Assembly: GCA_041395745.1 (NCBI GenBank)
Contig: JAWKZV010000002.1
Location: forward strand, 660,013 to 724,012
Reading direction: 5' to 3'
DNA from: Porticoccus sp041395745
GTDB taxonomy: Bacteria > Pseudomonadota > Gammaproteobacteria > Pseudomonadales > Porticoccaceae
DNA length: 64,000 bases
A model generated the notes under the pieces. That model was not told the origin of the DNA. It ran no database searches and saw only the letters and a program-made list of their open reading frames with translations. Shown one piece after another: positions 42,695-51,724 of this stretch. How positions within the stretch are numbered: position 1 is the stretch's first letter; every line of letters begins with the position of its first letter. A program made the translations under genes and the position numbers.

Positions 42695-44017
42695 CTGCTT
42701 CATCACGGTTATTTCCACCTCGCTGCAGCAAAGGGCCAGATAGGGTTTTTTCTCCAGGCCGATGCCGTGTTCACCGGAAATTGATCCACCCCGTTGTTGT
42801 AAAGGTTCATAGACAGCCAGTTCCACCGCGCGGCGACGTTGTGGTGATTCCTCTCCCAGTTGCACCGCCACATGCAGGTTGCCGTCTCCCAGGTGCCCCA
42901 GGGTGGCGACAAACAGCGCCGGGTCGATGGCGCGAATATTTGCCTCCATTTCCACCAGATAACTCGCCATGGCCCTGATCGGCAGGCTGATGTCGAACAG
43001 GATCATCGGATGGTATGCGAGCAGGGCGGGGATATTGTCGCGAATTGCCCAGAGGGTTTGTTGCTGCTGGCCGCTTTCCGCCAGCACGGCGTCGCAGATC
43101 AGCCCTTTTTCGAGAGCACTTTCCAGGGCGCCGAGCAACAGCTGGCGGTCCTCGTCGGCGTTCACCCCGGAACTCTCCAGCAGTATGTAGTAGGGGTAGT
43201 TGTCCGGTAGAGGAGCTTTTCCTTGGTGTTCACCTTGGCAGGCGATACGGTAATAGCTCTGCCAGAGGGTTTCGAAAGCACTGAGTTTGCCGCCGAGGGC
43301 GCGGTCCATGTGATTTAGCAACTTCGGCATATGGGCGAAGTGGTCAGTTGCCACCATTGCCGTGGTTGATACCGGTAAGCTGGGGCGCAAGCGGAGCACT
43401 GCGCGGGTGATGATCCCCAGTGTTCCTTCACTGCCGATAAAAAGTTGCTTGAGGTCAAAACCGGCATTGTTTTTCAGCATCTGGTTCATGGAGCTGAGTA
43501 CTCGACCATCGGCGAGCACCACTTCCAATCCCAATACCTGTTCCCTGGCCATTCCGTAACGGATCACCTGATTCCCACCGGCGTTGGTGGCAATGTTTCC
43601 GCCTATTGTGGCGCTGCCACGAGCCCCCAGATCAAGGGCAAAGAACAGCCCTTCTGTTTCGGCCCGTTCCTGGATCACCTGGAGCGGTACCCCAGCTTGG
43701 ACCACCATGGTGCGGTTATCCACGTCCACGGATTCGATAGCATTCATGCGCTCCAGGGATATGACCAACTCGTTGCTGTCCGCGTCGCAACCTCCGGTCA
43801 TATTGGTACAGCCGCCGTGGGTGACCACTTTCTGGCCCACGGCAGAGCAACGTTTCATGATTTCGCTCAGTTCGCGGGTGTTGGCGGGACGCAATATGGC
43901 CCTGGCGAAGCAGTTTTGGTGCCCCCAACCATCTGTGGGGCGCTGCCGGATATCTTCTGACACTACTCCGGCGCGGCCCAGCAGTTGACGAAATTCATCA
44001 AGCAGTTCGGGACTCAC
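42641..44017 (-). CDS. FAD-linked oxidase (GlcD / D-2-hydroxyacid dehydrogenase family)
   Basis: A 458-residue flavoprotein. The PCMH-type FAD-binding domain has VVTHGGCTNMTGGCDADSNE, with LDLGARGSATIGGNIATNAG and the pyrophosphate-loop IGSEGTLGIIT. The C-terminal FAD-oxidase domain has LGHLGDGNLHVAV and the HGIGLEKK signature. It is about the size of GlcD and D-2-hydroxyglutarate dehydrogenases. The exact hydroxyacid cannot be told; glcE and glcF partners are absent, favouring a stand-alone D-2-hydroxyglutarate or D-lactate type enzyme. It is two bases from the enoyl-CoA hydratase gene upstream, so they are co-transcribed. Confidence 0.88.
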   Translation of the reverse strand: MSPELLDEFRQLLGRAGVVSEDIRQRPTDGWGHQNCFARAILRPANTRELSEIMKRCSAVGQKVVTHGGCTNMTGGCDADSNELVISLERMNAIESVDVDNRTMVVQAGVPLQVIQERAETEGLFFALDLGARGSATIGGNIATNAGGNQVIRYGMAREQVLGLEVVLADGRVLSSMNQMLKNNAGFDLKQLFIGSEGTLGIITRAVLRLRPSLPVSTTAMVATDHFAHMPKLLNHMDRALGGKLSAFETLWQSYYRIACQGEHQGKAPLPDNYPYYILLESSGVNADEDRQLLLGALESALEKGLICDAVLAESGQQQQTLWAIRDNIPALLAYHPMILFDISLPIRAMASYLVEMEANIRAIDPALFVATLGHLGDGNLHVAVQLGEESPQRRRAVELAVYEPLQQRGGSISGEHGIGLEKKPYLALCCSEVEITVMKQLKQLFDPQCLLNCGKVI

Positions 44018-44019
44018 TA

Positions 44020-44763
44020 CTACTTGCTCCTGTTCAGGATGGTCGCAATCGCTGTTTTGGCGTCATCTGTGGTCAACAGTTCCGTAAAACTGTCGGCCTC
44101 GCGGATGATGCGGTCGCGTACCGGTTCTTCTTGCGCGCGCAGCAAGTGGCGGGTTTGTTGCAGTGCCTGTTGTGGTTTGGCTGCCAGCTTTCGGGCAACC
44201 TCAAGGGTGTAATCAAGCAAGTTCTCCGGGGCGCAGATGCCGTTGACCAGGCCGGTGCGCATGGCTGTTTCAGCGCCAAAGGGTTCTCCCAGGAGCAGCA
44301 ATTCCGCAGCCAGTCGATAACCGGCAGTTTTGGGCAGCAACAGGGTGGCGGCGAATTCCGGTACAAGCCCCAGGTTAACGAAGGGTAGCGAGAACGTGGC
44401 CCGGTCAGAGCAGTAAGCCAGGTCACTGTGCAGCAATAGGGTGGTACCGATACCGATCGCGTAGCCGTCTACAGCTGCCACCAAGGGTTTGCTGAATTCA
44501 GCGACAGTGAGCAGGAAGTCGCCGGCTGGGGAGTGGAGGAAATCACCCGGTTGTTGCAGGAAGTCGTGCAGGTCATTCCCGGCGCAGAAATCATCGCCGC
44601 CGCTGATCAGGACCACACGAATATTGTCGTCGGTGTCAGCTTGCCGGAACAGCTTGGACAGTCCGGTATACATTTCTCCGGTAAGGGCATTTTTCTTGTC
44701 CGGGCGGTTCAGCTGAATACGTAGCAGCCCACTGTCTTGGGAAGCTTGTAATAGGTTGTTCAT
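44020..44763 (-). CDS. Enoyl-CoA hydratase/isomerase family protein
   Basis: A 247-residue crotonase-fold enzyme. It shows LNRPDKKNALTGEMYTGL, the oxyanion-hole segment ISGGDDFCAGNDLHDF, and VAAVDGYAIGIGTTLLLHSD (second oxyanion half with G-x-G). The catalytic acidic position of classic hydratases is not clearly present (FSLPFVNLGLVPE carries the second Glu). The substrate could be an enoyl-CoA or a 3,2-isomerase substrate. It is the first gene of a pair with the FAD-linked oxidase, a combination suggesting carboxylic acid breakdown. Confidence 0.87.
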   Translation of the reverse strand: MNNLLQASQDSGLLRIQLNRPDKKNALTGEMYTGLSKLFRQADTDDNIRVVLISGGDDFCAGNDLHDFLQQPGDFLHSPAGDFLLTVAEFSKPLVAAVDGYAIGIGTTLLLHSDLAYCSDRATFSLPFVNLGLVPEFAATLLLPKTAGYRLAAELLLLGEPFGAETAMRTGLVNGICAPENLLDYTLEVARKLAAKPQQALQQTRHLLRAQEEPVRDRIIREADSFTELLTTDDAKTAIATILNRSK

Positions 44764-44834
44764 GGCGACGGATACAGTTAGTTCTTACTGGCCCTAACAG
44801 TAGTCATCCATCCGTGTGCTGGCAACCCAAACTC

Positions 44835-45794
44835 TCAGCGGTAACTGGCTTCGAAGGCATCGATAAAGGCATTCAGCTGACCTGCCGGCAGGTCATTGAC
44901 CCCCGCTGCAGCTTCACGGCCACCACCAGTTGGGAAGCGCCGACACAGCTCTGCTGCCCCGGTACGGTTGGATAGCGGCGCGCGGACACTGACCAGAAAG
45001 TTGCCATTGGCTTTTTCTGTCAGTACAGCGTGAGCACGGTCGGGATTCAGGTTGGTAAGGTCGTTGCTGTAGACACCGCTGACCCTGCGAGCCCAGGGCT
45101 GATCCGGGAGAATAAATACCGCACTGCTAGCACAGGCTCTTTCCGGTTGAACTGCCTCGGCAGCTGCCATGTCCTGGTGGTAGCCATTTTCCAGCCTGGC
45201 AAAGTGCTCACTACCATCAGCGATGAAGTTCAGTGGATCTGCGTGAATGCTGACCAGCCTGAACAGTTCCGCCGGATGAAAATGAAGGTCTTCGAGTGCC
45301 GGGCCGTAGCCGTTGTAGTTGATATAGATGCCGAGATTCTGCAACTGTGTAATTTCTGCTTCCCCGAGAGAGAGGGATTTAGCTAGGGACAGAGCACTCT
45401 TGTTGAGATTGTCGCCGAAGGCTCCGACAACTGCCCAGCGGGCAAAGGCGCCTTTGAGGTGGCTGTTGACCAGCAGGCTGGTGCAGACTTCCGGCGCTTC
45501 ATTGATCAGCGTCGTAAGGTGATCGCATACCGGGATGTCACCGGGGAAGTGGTGGTCCACATAGAACACCACAGCCCCGGCGCTGAGCATTTGCTGTAGG
45601 GGTTCCCGGTTCTTGTCCAGGGAGACATCCAGCACGGTGACGCGGTCGCCAGCAGCGGCGGTGACGTTTTGCAACAGACTGATATCCCGCTTGACCCCTG
45701 TGACCAGTGTGCTGTTGCAGGGCTCGGCCAGCCGCAGCTGGGTCAGCGAACAGATGCCGTCGGCATCGCCATTGAAAACGTCAATCACTGGCAT
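44835..45794 (-). CDS. DHH-family phosphoesterase, possible PAP phosphatase
   Basis: A 319-residue DHH/DHHA1 protein. It has motif I NGDADGICSL (metal-binding Asp-x-Asp), motif II VLDVSLDKN, the name-giving YVDHHFPG, and the C-terminal DHHA1 signature PTGGGREAAAG. Relatives include NrnA, which hydrolyses nanoRNA and 3'-phosphoadenosine 5'-phosphate (PAP). It lies 23 bases downstream of sat, with cysC before that, all on one strand. PAP is the waste product of PAPS use, so a CysQ-like recycling role is a reasonable inference, not shown directly. Confidence 0.82.
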   Translation of the reverse strand: MPVIDVFNGDADGICSLTQLRLAEPCNSTLVTGVKRDISLLQNVTAAAGDRVTVLDVSLDKNREPLQQMLSAGAVVFYVDHHFPGDIPVCDHLTTLINEAPEVCTSLLVNSHLKGAFARWAVVGAFGDNLNKSALSLAKSLSLGEAEITQLQNLGIYINYNGYGPALEDLHFHPAELFRLVSIHADPLNFIADGSEHFARLENGYHQDMAAAEAVQPERACASSAVFILPDQPWARRVSGVYSNDLTNLNPDRAHAVLTEKANGNFLVSVRAPLSNRTGAAELCRRFPTGGGREAAAGVNDLPAGQLNAFIDAFEASYR

Positions 45795-45817
45795 GTGAAA
45801 GCCATCCCGTAGCCTGG

Positions 45818-47008
45818 TTATGCGTTTTCGGAGCGGTAGTAGTCCATCAGAATCTGAGCTACTTCCGGGCGGGAGAATTCTGGCGGAGGTGCAATGCCAT
45901 CGCCCAGCATCTGCCGCACTTTGGTGCCGGAGAGCAGGATGAAATCCTCCTTCTGGTGATCTTCAGCTTCGTTCATCATCACTACCCGGCCCAGTTTTTT
46001 CGAGAAAGCTGTGTGATCGGCGCGGAAAATCTGGATGTCCAGGGCCCCGGCGGGCACTTTTTCGTCAAAGATGGTCTGGGCATCAAAGGCGCCGTAGTAG
46101 TCGCCGACACCGGCATGGTCTCGGCCGACGATCAGGTGGGTGGCACCCATGTTCTGGCGGAATACGGCGTGCAGCACCGCCTCGCGGGGGCCTGCGTAGA
46201 GCATGTCAAAGCCGTAACCGGTGACCATCACGGTGTTTTTCGGGAAGTAGTGTTCCACCATGGTGCGGATACAGGCATCGCGAACCGGAGCCGGAATGTC
46301 GCCTTTCTTCAGCTTGCCCAGCAGCATGTGCACCACTACGCCATCGGCGCCGAGACGCTCCATGGCCATGCGGCACAGTTCCTCGTGGGCACGGTGCATG
46401 GGGTTGCGGGTCTGGAAGGCGACCACTTTTTCCCAGCCGCGCTCTCTGATTTCATTGCGGATTTCCACTGCGGTGCGGAAGGTGTCGGGGAAGTCGTTCT
46501 GGAAGTAGCTGAAGCTCAGGACCTGGATGGGGCCGGAGATCAAATTGTTGCCCAGATCGGTAAAAGTGGCGACACCGGGGTGTTCCGGATCCAGGGTGCC
46601 GAAAATGTGCTGCGCCATCATGGTGATCTGTTCGTCGCTGACGGTTTCGATCTGCTCGATATCCATGATCGCCATCACCGGGTTGCCCTCGGTGTTGGGG
46701 TCGCGTAGAGCGATGCGTTTGGCTCCCTCAATGGCACTGACATCCTTGACCAGGTTGAGGATTGGCACCGGCCAGAACAGACCGTCGGTAGTTTGCAGGT
46801 TCTCGGCCACACTCAGTGCGTCCGCCAGCTTCATATAGCCCTTCAGTGGGTTGAAATAACCGGCGCCCAGCATCACGGCATTGGCCGCTGCGGCGGAATT
46901 CAGCAGCAAAGAGGGCAGGGATTCAGCCTCTTTCATCAGCTGGTGGTGTTTCTCGGTGTCGTAGACAAAAAGCGGATTCAATGTGTCTGAGCCGTGTGGC
47001 TTGATCAC
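45818..47008 (-). CDS. sat: Sulfate adenylyltransferase (ATP sulfurylase, Sat type)
   Basis: A 396-residue homomeric ATP sulfurylase making APS from ATP and sulfate. It has FQTRNPMHRAHEELCR (nucleotide-binding QxRNPxHxxHE), MVTGYGFDMLYAGPREA, and LIVGRDHAGVGDYYGAFD. This is the Sat type, not the CysDN type. It lacks a fused APS-kinase domain, which is encoded separately upstream by cysC (60-base gap). The three-gene run cysC-sat-DHH is dedicated to PAPS production and likely turnover. No reductase is nearby, so the PAPS may serve sulfation. Confidence 0.95.
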   Translation of the reverse strand: MIKPHGSDTLNPLFVYDTEKHHQLMKEAESLPSLLLNSAAAANAVMLGAGYFNPLKGYMKLADALSVAENLQTTDGLFWPVPILNLVKDVSAIEGAKRIALRDPNTEGNPVMAIMDIEQIETVSDEQITMMAQHIFGTLDPEHPGVATFTDLGNNLISGPIQVLSFSYFQNDFPDTFRTAVEIRNEIRERGWEKVVAFQTRNPMHRAHEELCRMAMERLGADGVVVHMLLGKLKKGDIPAPVRDACIRTMVEHYFPKNTVMVTGYGFDMLYAGPREAVLHAVFRQNMGATHLIVGRDHAGVGDYYGAFDAQTIFDEKVPAGALDIQIFRADHTAFSKKLGRVVMMNEAEDHQKEDFILLSGTKVRQMLGDGIAPPPEFSRPEVAQILMDYYRSENA

Positions 47009-47068
47009 GATGATATCTCCTTCGATACAGGGTGGTTTGATTGTGAGCGGGCTGGCGCTGATGGCCGG

Positions 47069-47689
47069 TTAGAGTCCGGCCAGAATACCGTGGTTATTCA
47101 GGTAGCGAAGGATCATGTCGATCTCTTCTTCCAGGGTCATCTGGTCCGTCCGCAAATGAACCTCGGGATTTTCCGGGGCTTCATAGGGGTCGTCAATACC
47201 CGTGAAGTTTTTAATCTCGCCGGCGCGGGCTTTTTTGTAGAGGCCTTTGGGGTCGCGCTTCTCCGCTTCTGCCAAAGGGCAGTCCACAAAGACCTCGATA
47301 AAGTCGAAGCCAGATTCCTCATGCAACTGGCGCACTTTATCGCGATCGGCTCGATAAGGGCTGATAAAACTCGATAGGGAAATAATGCCCGAGTCAGCAA
47401 ACAACTTGGCGACCTCGCCAATGCGGCGAATGTTTTCGGTGCGGTCCTCTGCGCTGAATCCCAGGTTTTTGTTGATGCCCAGACGAATATTGTCGCCGTC
47501 GAGCCGATAGGCCAGCTTGCCATATTGGTAGAGTGCGCTTTCCAAGGCTACAGCGACAGTGCTCTTACCGCTGCCAGATAGACCGGTTAACCAGAGTGTG
47601 GCGCCTTTTTGCCCCAAAAGCTGATTACGTTCCTCACGACTGATCTCGCCGTGGTGCCAGTGTACATTAGTCGCTTTTTGTTCGGTCAC
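47069..47689 (-). CDS. cysC: Adenylyl-sulfate kinase
   Basis: A 206-residue APS kinase phosphorylating APS to PAPS. It has Walker A GLSGSGKST, YRLDGDNIRLGINKNLGFSA, ENIRRIGEVAKLFADSG, SFISPYRADRD, and the lid FIEVFVDCPLAEAEKRDPKG. The length is normal for bacterial CysC. It starts at ATG 47689, 21 bases downstream of the broken tetR's end. It is the first gene of the cysC-sat-DHH run and ends before a 60-base gap to sat. Confidence 0.95.
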   Translation of the reverse strand: MTEQKATNVHWHHGEISREERNQLLGQKGATLWLTGLSGSGKSTVAVALESALYQYGKLAYRLDGDNIRLGINKNLGFSAEDRTENIRRIGEVAKLFADSGIISLSSFISPYRADRDKVRQLHEESGFDFIEVFVDCPLAEAEKRDPKGLYKKARAGEIKNFTGIDDPYEAPENPEVHLRTDQMTLEEEIDMILRYLNNHGILAGL

Positions 47690-47710
47690 AGAAAAATCCT
47701 TTTGTCAGAT

Positions 47711-48327
47711 TTAATGAACGGGATGTGGTGTGGCGCTACAGCCCTGTAATGTCATTTGCAGTATCCGGTCGGTCAATGTATCGAGATTCAGAGACCGGTC
47801 TCGAAGTAGCATTGGTCCCCAGTAATTACATATACCAATCAAGGTTACAGCTGCGAAATGACAGTCTAGGTTGGCCCGTAACTCGTCGACCTCTACACCT
47901 TGGTGGAATACCTGCTCCAGCAGCTGTCGATATTTGGATCCTTGTTGTTTAAGTTTCTGGCGTCGTGATGGGGGGAGGTAGCGGCGTTGTTCATTGTGTA
48001 CTTTCAATGCCTCGTTATTTTTGTGGTAACTGGCCAGATGGAATTTGATAACAGCAGACAGTTTTTGTGGGTGCTCTCGGTTCCTGGACAAGACGCTTGC
48101 CATATCATCTACATAATCTGCAGAGCCATTAGGCAGACTTCTTCCAGAGCCGTTTCCTTTGAATTGAAGTAGTAGTAGAGACTACCCTGCTTGATGCCAA
48201 GTTCGGAGGCAATATCCTGGGTTGTCGCTCCGTGAAAGCCCTTCTGTGCAAAAACCCGTGCCGCTGCGGCCAGAGCTCGGCAGTGTTGTTGTCGATAGCG
48301 ATCGGATGCCTTTGTCGGCGAGTTCAT
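47711..48327 (-). pseudogene. TetR-family regulator split by a frameshift
   Basis: Two adjacent reverse-strand frames join into one TetR protein. The first, 48109-48327, holds the helix-turn-helix (RVFAQKGFHGATTQDIASEL, IKQGSLYYYFNSKETALEEV) and stops after MALQIM. The second, 47711-48103, starts MASVLSRNREHPQKL and runs through the ligand-binding helices (VDELRANLDCHFAAVTLIGI). Joining around 48104-48115 needs a one-base insertion or two-base deletion and gives about 204 residues, the usual size. It is either a disabled regulator or a sequence error. It lies upstream of cysC on the same strand. Confidence 0.82.
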
Positions 48328-48417
48328 CTGTAATCTGCTTCTATAGATTTATAGAATCTATGACTCTATAGAAAAGCTGAGTAGAAGAAAGTCTTTTTTG
48401 CTCAGAATGAGAAGACG

Positions 48418-49305
48418 TCAGGATTTTATTTCGACCGGGACCACATCCACTGATTGTTTGCTGGTATGTTCGCCATAGGTGCGCATCACACCCTTGATGG
48501 GGGCAACATCCGAATAGTCCCTTCCCCGGGCAATGACCACGTGATCAGTCCCTGCCAGCATATCGTTGGTGGGGTCGAATTCCACCCAACCCATGTTGTT
48601 TCCGCACCAGGCTCGGACCCAGGCGTGCATGGCGTCGGCGCCCTCCAGTCGTGTCTGGCCTTTCGGAGGGAGAGTGCGCAAAAAGCCACTTACGTAGCCT
48701 GCCGGAACGCCAATACCGCGCAGACAGGCGATCATGATATGGGAGAAGTCCTGACAGACACCGTGGCGTCCTTTGAATGCCTCGAGCATGGGGGTATCCA
48801 CCGTGGTAGCTTCGGGGTCATAACGCATGTCCTGATAGAGCGCATGGCCGATGGCTTTGACCGCATCCAGAACGCTGGTGTCATTCTTGACGATACTGCG
48901 GGCGTATTCCGTGGTGAGTTTGTCGATCGGTGCGCGCAGGGTCGAGCCGGAAAAGTGGTGGGGGGCCACTCCGCCGACACCCGGGTAACCGGCAATTTCC
49001 CTAGCCAGTTCTGAAAGGCGGGGGGACATGTCCAGATAGGCAATGCTGTCCATGCGCTCTACGCGCGATTGCATAGTAAAGGTGATCTCCCGGTGCAGGT
49101 CCAGAAAGGCCAGTTCCACGTTGCGGTTGCCAAAAAAATCCACCCGGTTGATCCATTCATCCGGTTTTGGCCGGACCGACAGTGTGCCCGCCACCAGCCG
49201 TTGTTCTCCCGGCAGATCGGCTGGCATCAGTCGCACGATATGGCGGCTGGCGTCAGCATCGTTGTCGTATTTGTAAGTGATTTTTAGGGTGATGTCGTAG
49301 AGCAT
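48418..49305 (-). CDS. Transglutaminase-like protease/peptide-transferase, small form
   Basis: A 295-residue bacterial transglutaminase-like protein. The N-terminal beta domain (MLYDITLKITYKYDNDADAS) is followed by the papain-fold core. The core has the catalytic Cys in RHGVCQDFSHIMIACLRGIG, His in DAMHAWVRAW and Asp in GWVEFDPTND, so the triad is complete. This family almost always travels with a circularly permuted ATP-grasp/alpha-E protein and a DUF2126 protein. Both are immediately upstream here (11 and then 2 bases). The module is predicted to make or trim a peptide or amide-linked metabolite, with no known product. Confidence 0.9.
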   Translation of the reverse strand: MLYDITLKITYKYDNDADASRHIVRLMPADLPGEQRLVAGTLSVRPKPDEWINRVDFFGNRNVELAFLDLHREITFTMQSRVERMDSIAYLDMSPRLSELAREIAGYPGVGGVAPHHFSGSTLRAPIDKLTTEYARSIVKNDTSVLDAVKAIGHALYQDMRYDPEATTVDTPMLEAFKGRHGVCQDFSHIMIACLRGIGVPAGYVSGFLRTLPPKGQTRLEGADAMHAWVRAWCGNNMGWVEFDPTNDMLAGTDHVVIARGRDYSDVAPIKGVMRTYGEHTSKQSVDVVPVEIKS

Positions 49306-49316
49306 TAAGGATTGCC

Positions 49317-51722
49317 TTAGCGAAGATAGGCTGCACTGAGGTGGTCAGAAAGACTGGCAATTTCAAGCCCGAGGGTTTCCAGTGCAGCCGTGTCAAGCGA
49401 GGCTGGTGTATGCAACTCGAGGCTGGTGTGGGTTTGCAGCATGGTGCGTTGCAGTGGTGACAATTGGCGGTTTTGCTCCGCGCCTGGCAGGAAATTGATA
49501 TGGCTCGTCAAATCATTCAACTGATAGATGATGGCGCGGGGATTGAGCGGATCAAGACCCAGCAGGTCCACGACGGTATCGCGGTTGGTGGCAACTGCGT
49601 AGCGGCGGCGGTGTGTCATGGAGCTGTCCGCGACTTCAATGGCCATGTCGAGACTGCCGTCCGGGGCCTCCGGGTCGGCAAAACTGGTCAGCAGGCCAGT
49701 CAATGACAGGGCTCGTTCCAGAGATCTGCCGATGCTGAGGAAGCGCCAACTGGTAAAACGGTACATGTTTTCGTGTACCAGACCGGAGAAACCGGACAGC
49801 TTGCGCAACAGTACACTCATAGCCCTCGCCATATCGTCCCCGGGAGTAGCTGTTTTGCTCATCTTGCGCACGGTCTTGGACAGATCATCCAGCGCCAGCC
49901 AGCCATCTACGGAAAAACGGTCGCGCACATTGCCGGCGGCATAGGTAGCCGAGGCCAGCGCATTGACCAGATTTGTGGGGAGTCCTTCGGAAACATCGGT
50001 ATCCAGGGTTTCCAGGTATTCGCCCAGGTATTCCAACAGAGGGGTGAGTTCTGATCCGGACTCCGCCAGACGGATGTGGTAGGCGCGCAGCAGACGTATG
50101 TTGTACTCGGCCCTCTCTACATAACGCCCCAGCCAGTAGAGGTTGTCAGCAGCACGACTTGGCAGGACTCCGGGCTGTTGGCGGGAGAAGGTGCCGGCAG
50201 CGGTTCCCAGCATGGTTTCCGCAGGTACGGGATTTTTGCTGACGACCCATACGTCGGCGACGGAGCCGCCCCGCTGCAATGCCAGGGCAGCGGAGTTGCT
50301 GGCGGGGCCGATACGCGCAAAACCGCCGGGCATGACCTGCCAGCCATCTTCCGTACGAGCCAGGAATACCCGCAGGTTCATTGGGCGCGGCACCAGTTTG
50401 TCACCATCAAAGGCCGGGGTAGTGGAGAGCGTCACAGCTTCCTGTCCCACCAGTCGATTGCCCCCTTCGTCGATCCAGGAGCCGATGGTCTGTTTGATCT
50501 CGCGGTTGAAGGTGCCGGCAACTGCAGAAACATCGTCCAGATCAAACAGTGGCCGGGTTGCGAAGGCATTGCCAATGGTCATGCGCATGGCATTTTCCTT
50601 CACATAGGCTTTTTCCTTCGGCTGGCCGCACCACCAGGTGGCGATGTTGGGGATGGCCAGCGGCTGGCCGGTTAGGGCCTCACAGATACGGGGCATGAAG
50701 GCCAGGAACGCGCGAGTTTCGAGAATGCCGGAACCCAAGGCGTTGACCATAGTGACATTCCCGGAGCGCACTGCTCCGAGCAGCCCCGCCGTGCCGAGCC
50801 GCGAAGTCTCATCCAGCTCCAGCGGGTCGGCCCAGATGGCGTCAAGACGTCGCCAAAGTACGCTCACCGGACGCAGGCCCGCCACGGTGCGGACCATCAA
50901 CTGGCCGTTCCGAACGGTCAGGTCTTCCCCTTCCAGCAGCATGAAGCCCAGGTAGCGGGCAATATAGGCATGCTCGAAATAAGTGTCGTTCAGGGGGCCG
51001 GGAGTCAGGATGCCGACGCGGCTGTCATCGTCTTCCCTCAGGCCCAGCAGAGCATTGCGGAAAGAGCGAAAGAAGCCAGCCAGTCTGAATACGTTAGCTC
51101 GGGCGTAGTGGTCTGCGTAAACACGGGTGGTAGCAATACGGTTTTCCAGAGCAAATCCGGCTCCGGAGGGAGCCTGGGTCCGGTCGCCGATGACCCACCA
51201 CTCACCGTCTGGTCCGCGACCGATGTCGAAGGCGACAAAATGCAAGAAGTGTCCGGAGCGGGGTTTCACTCCCACCAGGGGTCGCAGCCATTCCGGGTTG
51301 TTGGCGACCAGCGAAGCGGGCAGATGGCCATTGGCCACCAGCTGATTATCGCCATAGATGTCGGCCACGACCTGTTCCAGCAGGTCCGCACGCTGGATCA
51401 GGGCCTCGCTGATGTGCTGCCACTCATCTTCGTCAATCAGCACCGGCATGTGACTGAGGGGCCAGTCCCGTTCGGCAGCATCCTGGGTGCCGTACTGTCG
51501 GTAGAAAACTCCAGCGTCTGTGAGGTACTGGTCGCCGCGGGCCTTGCGCAAGGCAACTTCTTCCGGGGTCATCCGGGCCACGGCATCAATCAGGCTGTTC
51601 CAGACCGGGCGGATGGCGCCATCGGGGCCGATCAGTTCGTCAGGGACATCCTGCATGGTCCGGTAGCTCGCCAATAGGCGGGATACAGGATCAGCGGCGG
51701 CTTTTTTGCCTTGTTGAGACAT
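49317..51722 (-). CDS. Circularly permuted ATP-grasp type 2 / alpha-E fusion protein
   Basis: An 801-residue fusion. The N-terminal ~480 residues are a circularly permuted ATP-grasp domain (VLIDEDEWQHISEALIQRAD, GVKPRSGHFLHFVAFDIGRG, then EGEDLTVRNGQLMVRTVAGL and ALGSGILETRAFLAFMP). The C-terminal ~300 residues are the all-helical alpha-E domain (SRAADNLYWLGRYVERAEY...ENMYRFTSWRFLSIGRSLER). In many bacteria these are two genes; here they are one. ATP-grasp enzymes of this class are predicted to form amide bonds from a carboxylate and an amine. It is packed between two transglutaminase-type genes (2- and 11-base gaps). Confidence 0.9.
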   Translation of the reverse strand: MSQQGKKAAADPVSRLLASYRTMQDVPDELIGPDGAIRPVWNSLIDAVARMTPEEVALRKARGDQYLTDAGVFYRQYGTQDAAERDWPLSHMPVLIDEDEWQHISEALIQRADLLEQVVADIYGDNQLVANGHLPASLVANNPEWLRPLVGVKPRSGHFLHFVAFDIGRGPDGEWWVIGDRTQAPSGAGFALENRIATTRVYADHYARANVFRLAGFFRSFRNALLGLREDDDSRVGILTPGPLNDTYFEHAYIARYLGFMLLEGEDLTVRNGQLMVRTVAGLRPVSVLWRRLDAIWADPLELDETSRLGTAGLLGAVRSGNVTMVNALGSGILETRAFLAFMPRICEALTGQPLAIPNIATWWCGQPKEKAYVKENAMRMTIGNAFATRPLFDLDDVSAVAGTFNREIKQTIGSWIDEGGNRLVGQEAVTLSTTPAFDGDKLVPRPMNLRVFLARTEDGWQVMPGGFARIGPASNSAALALQRGGSVADVWVVSKNPVPAETMLGTAAGTFSRQQPGVLPSRAADNLYWLGRYVERAEYNIRLLRAYHIRLAESGSELTPLLEYLGEYLETLDTDVSEGLPTNLVNALASATYAAGNVRDRFSVDGWLALDDLSKTVRKMSKTATPGDDMARAMSVLLRKLSGFSGLVHENMYRFTSWRFLSIGRSLERALSLTGLLTSFADPEAPDGSLDMAIEVADSSMTHRRRYAVATNRDTVVDLLGLDPLNPRAIIYQLNDLTSHINFLPGAEQNRQLSPLQRTMLQTHTSLELHTPASLDTAALETLGLEIASLSDHLSAAYLR

Positions 51723-51724
51723 GG

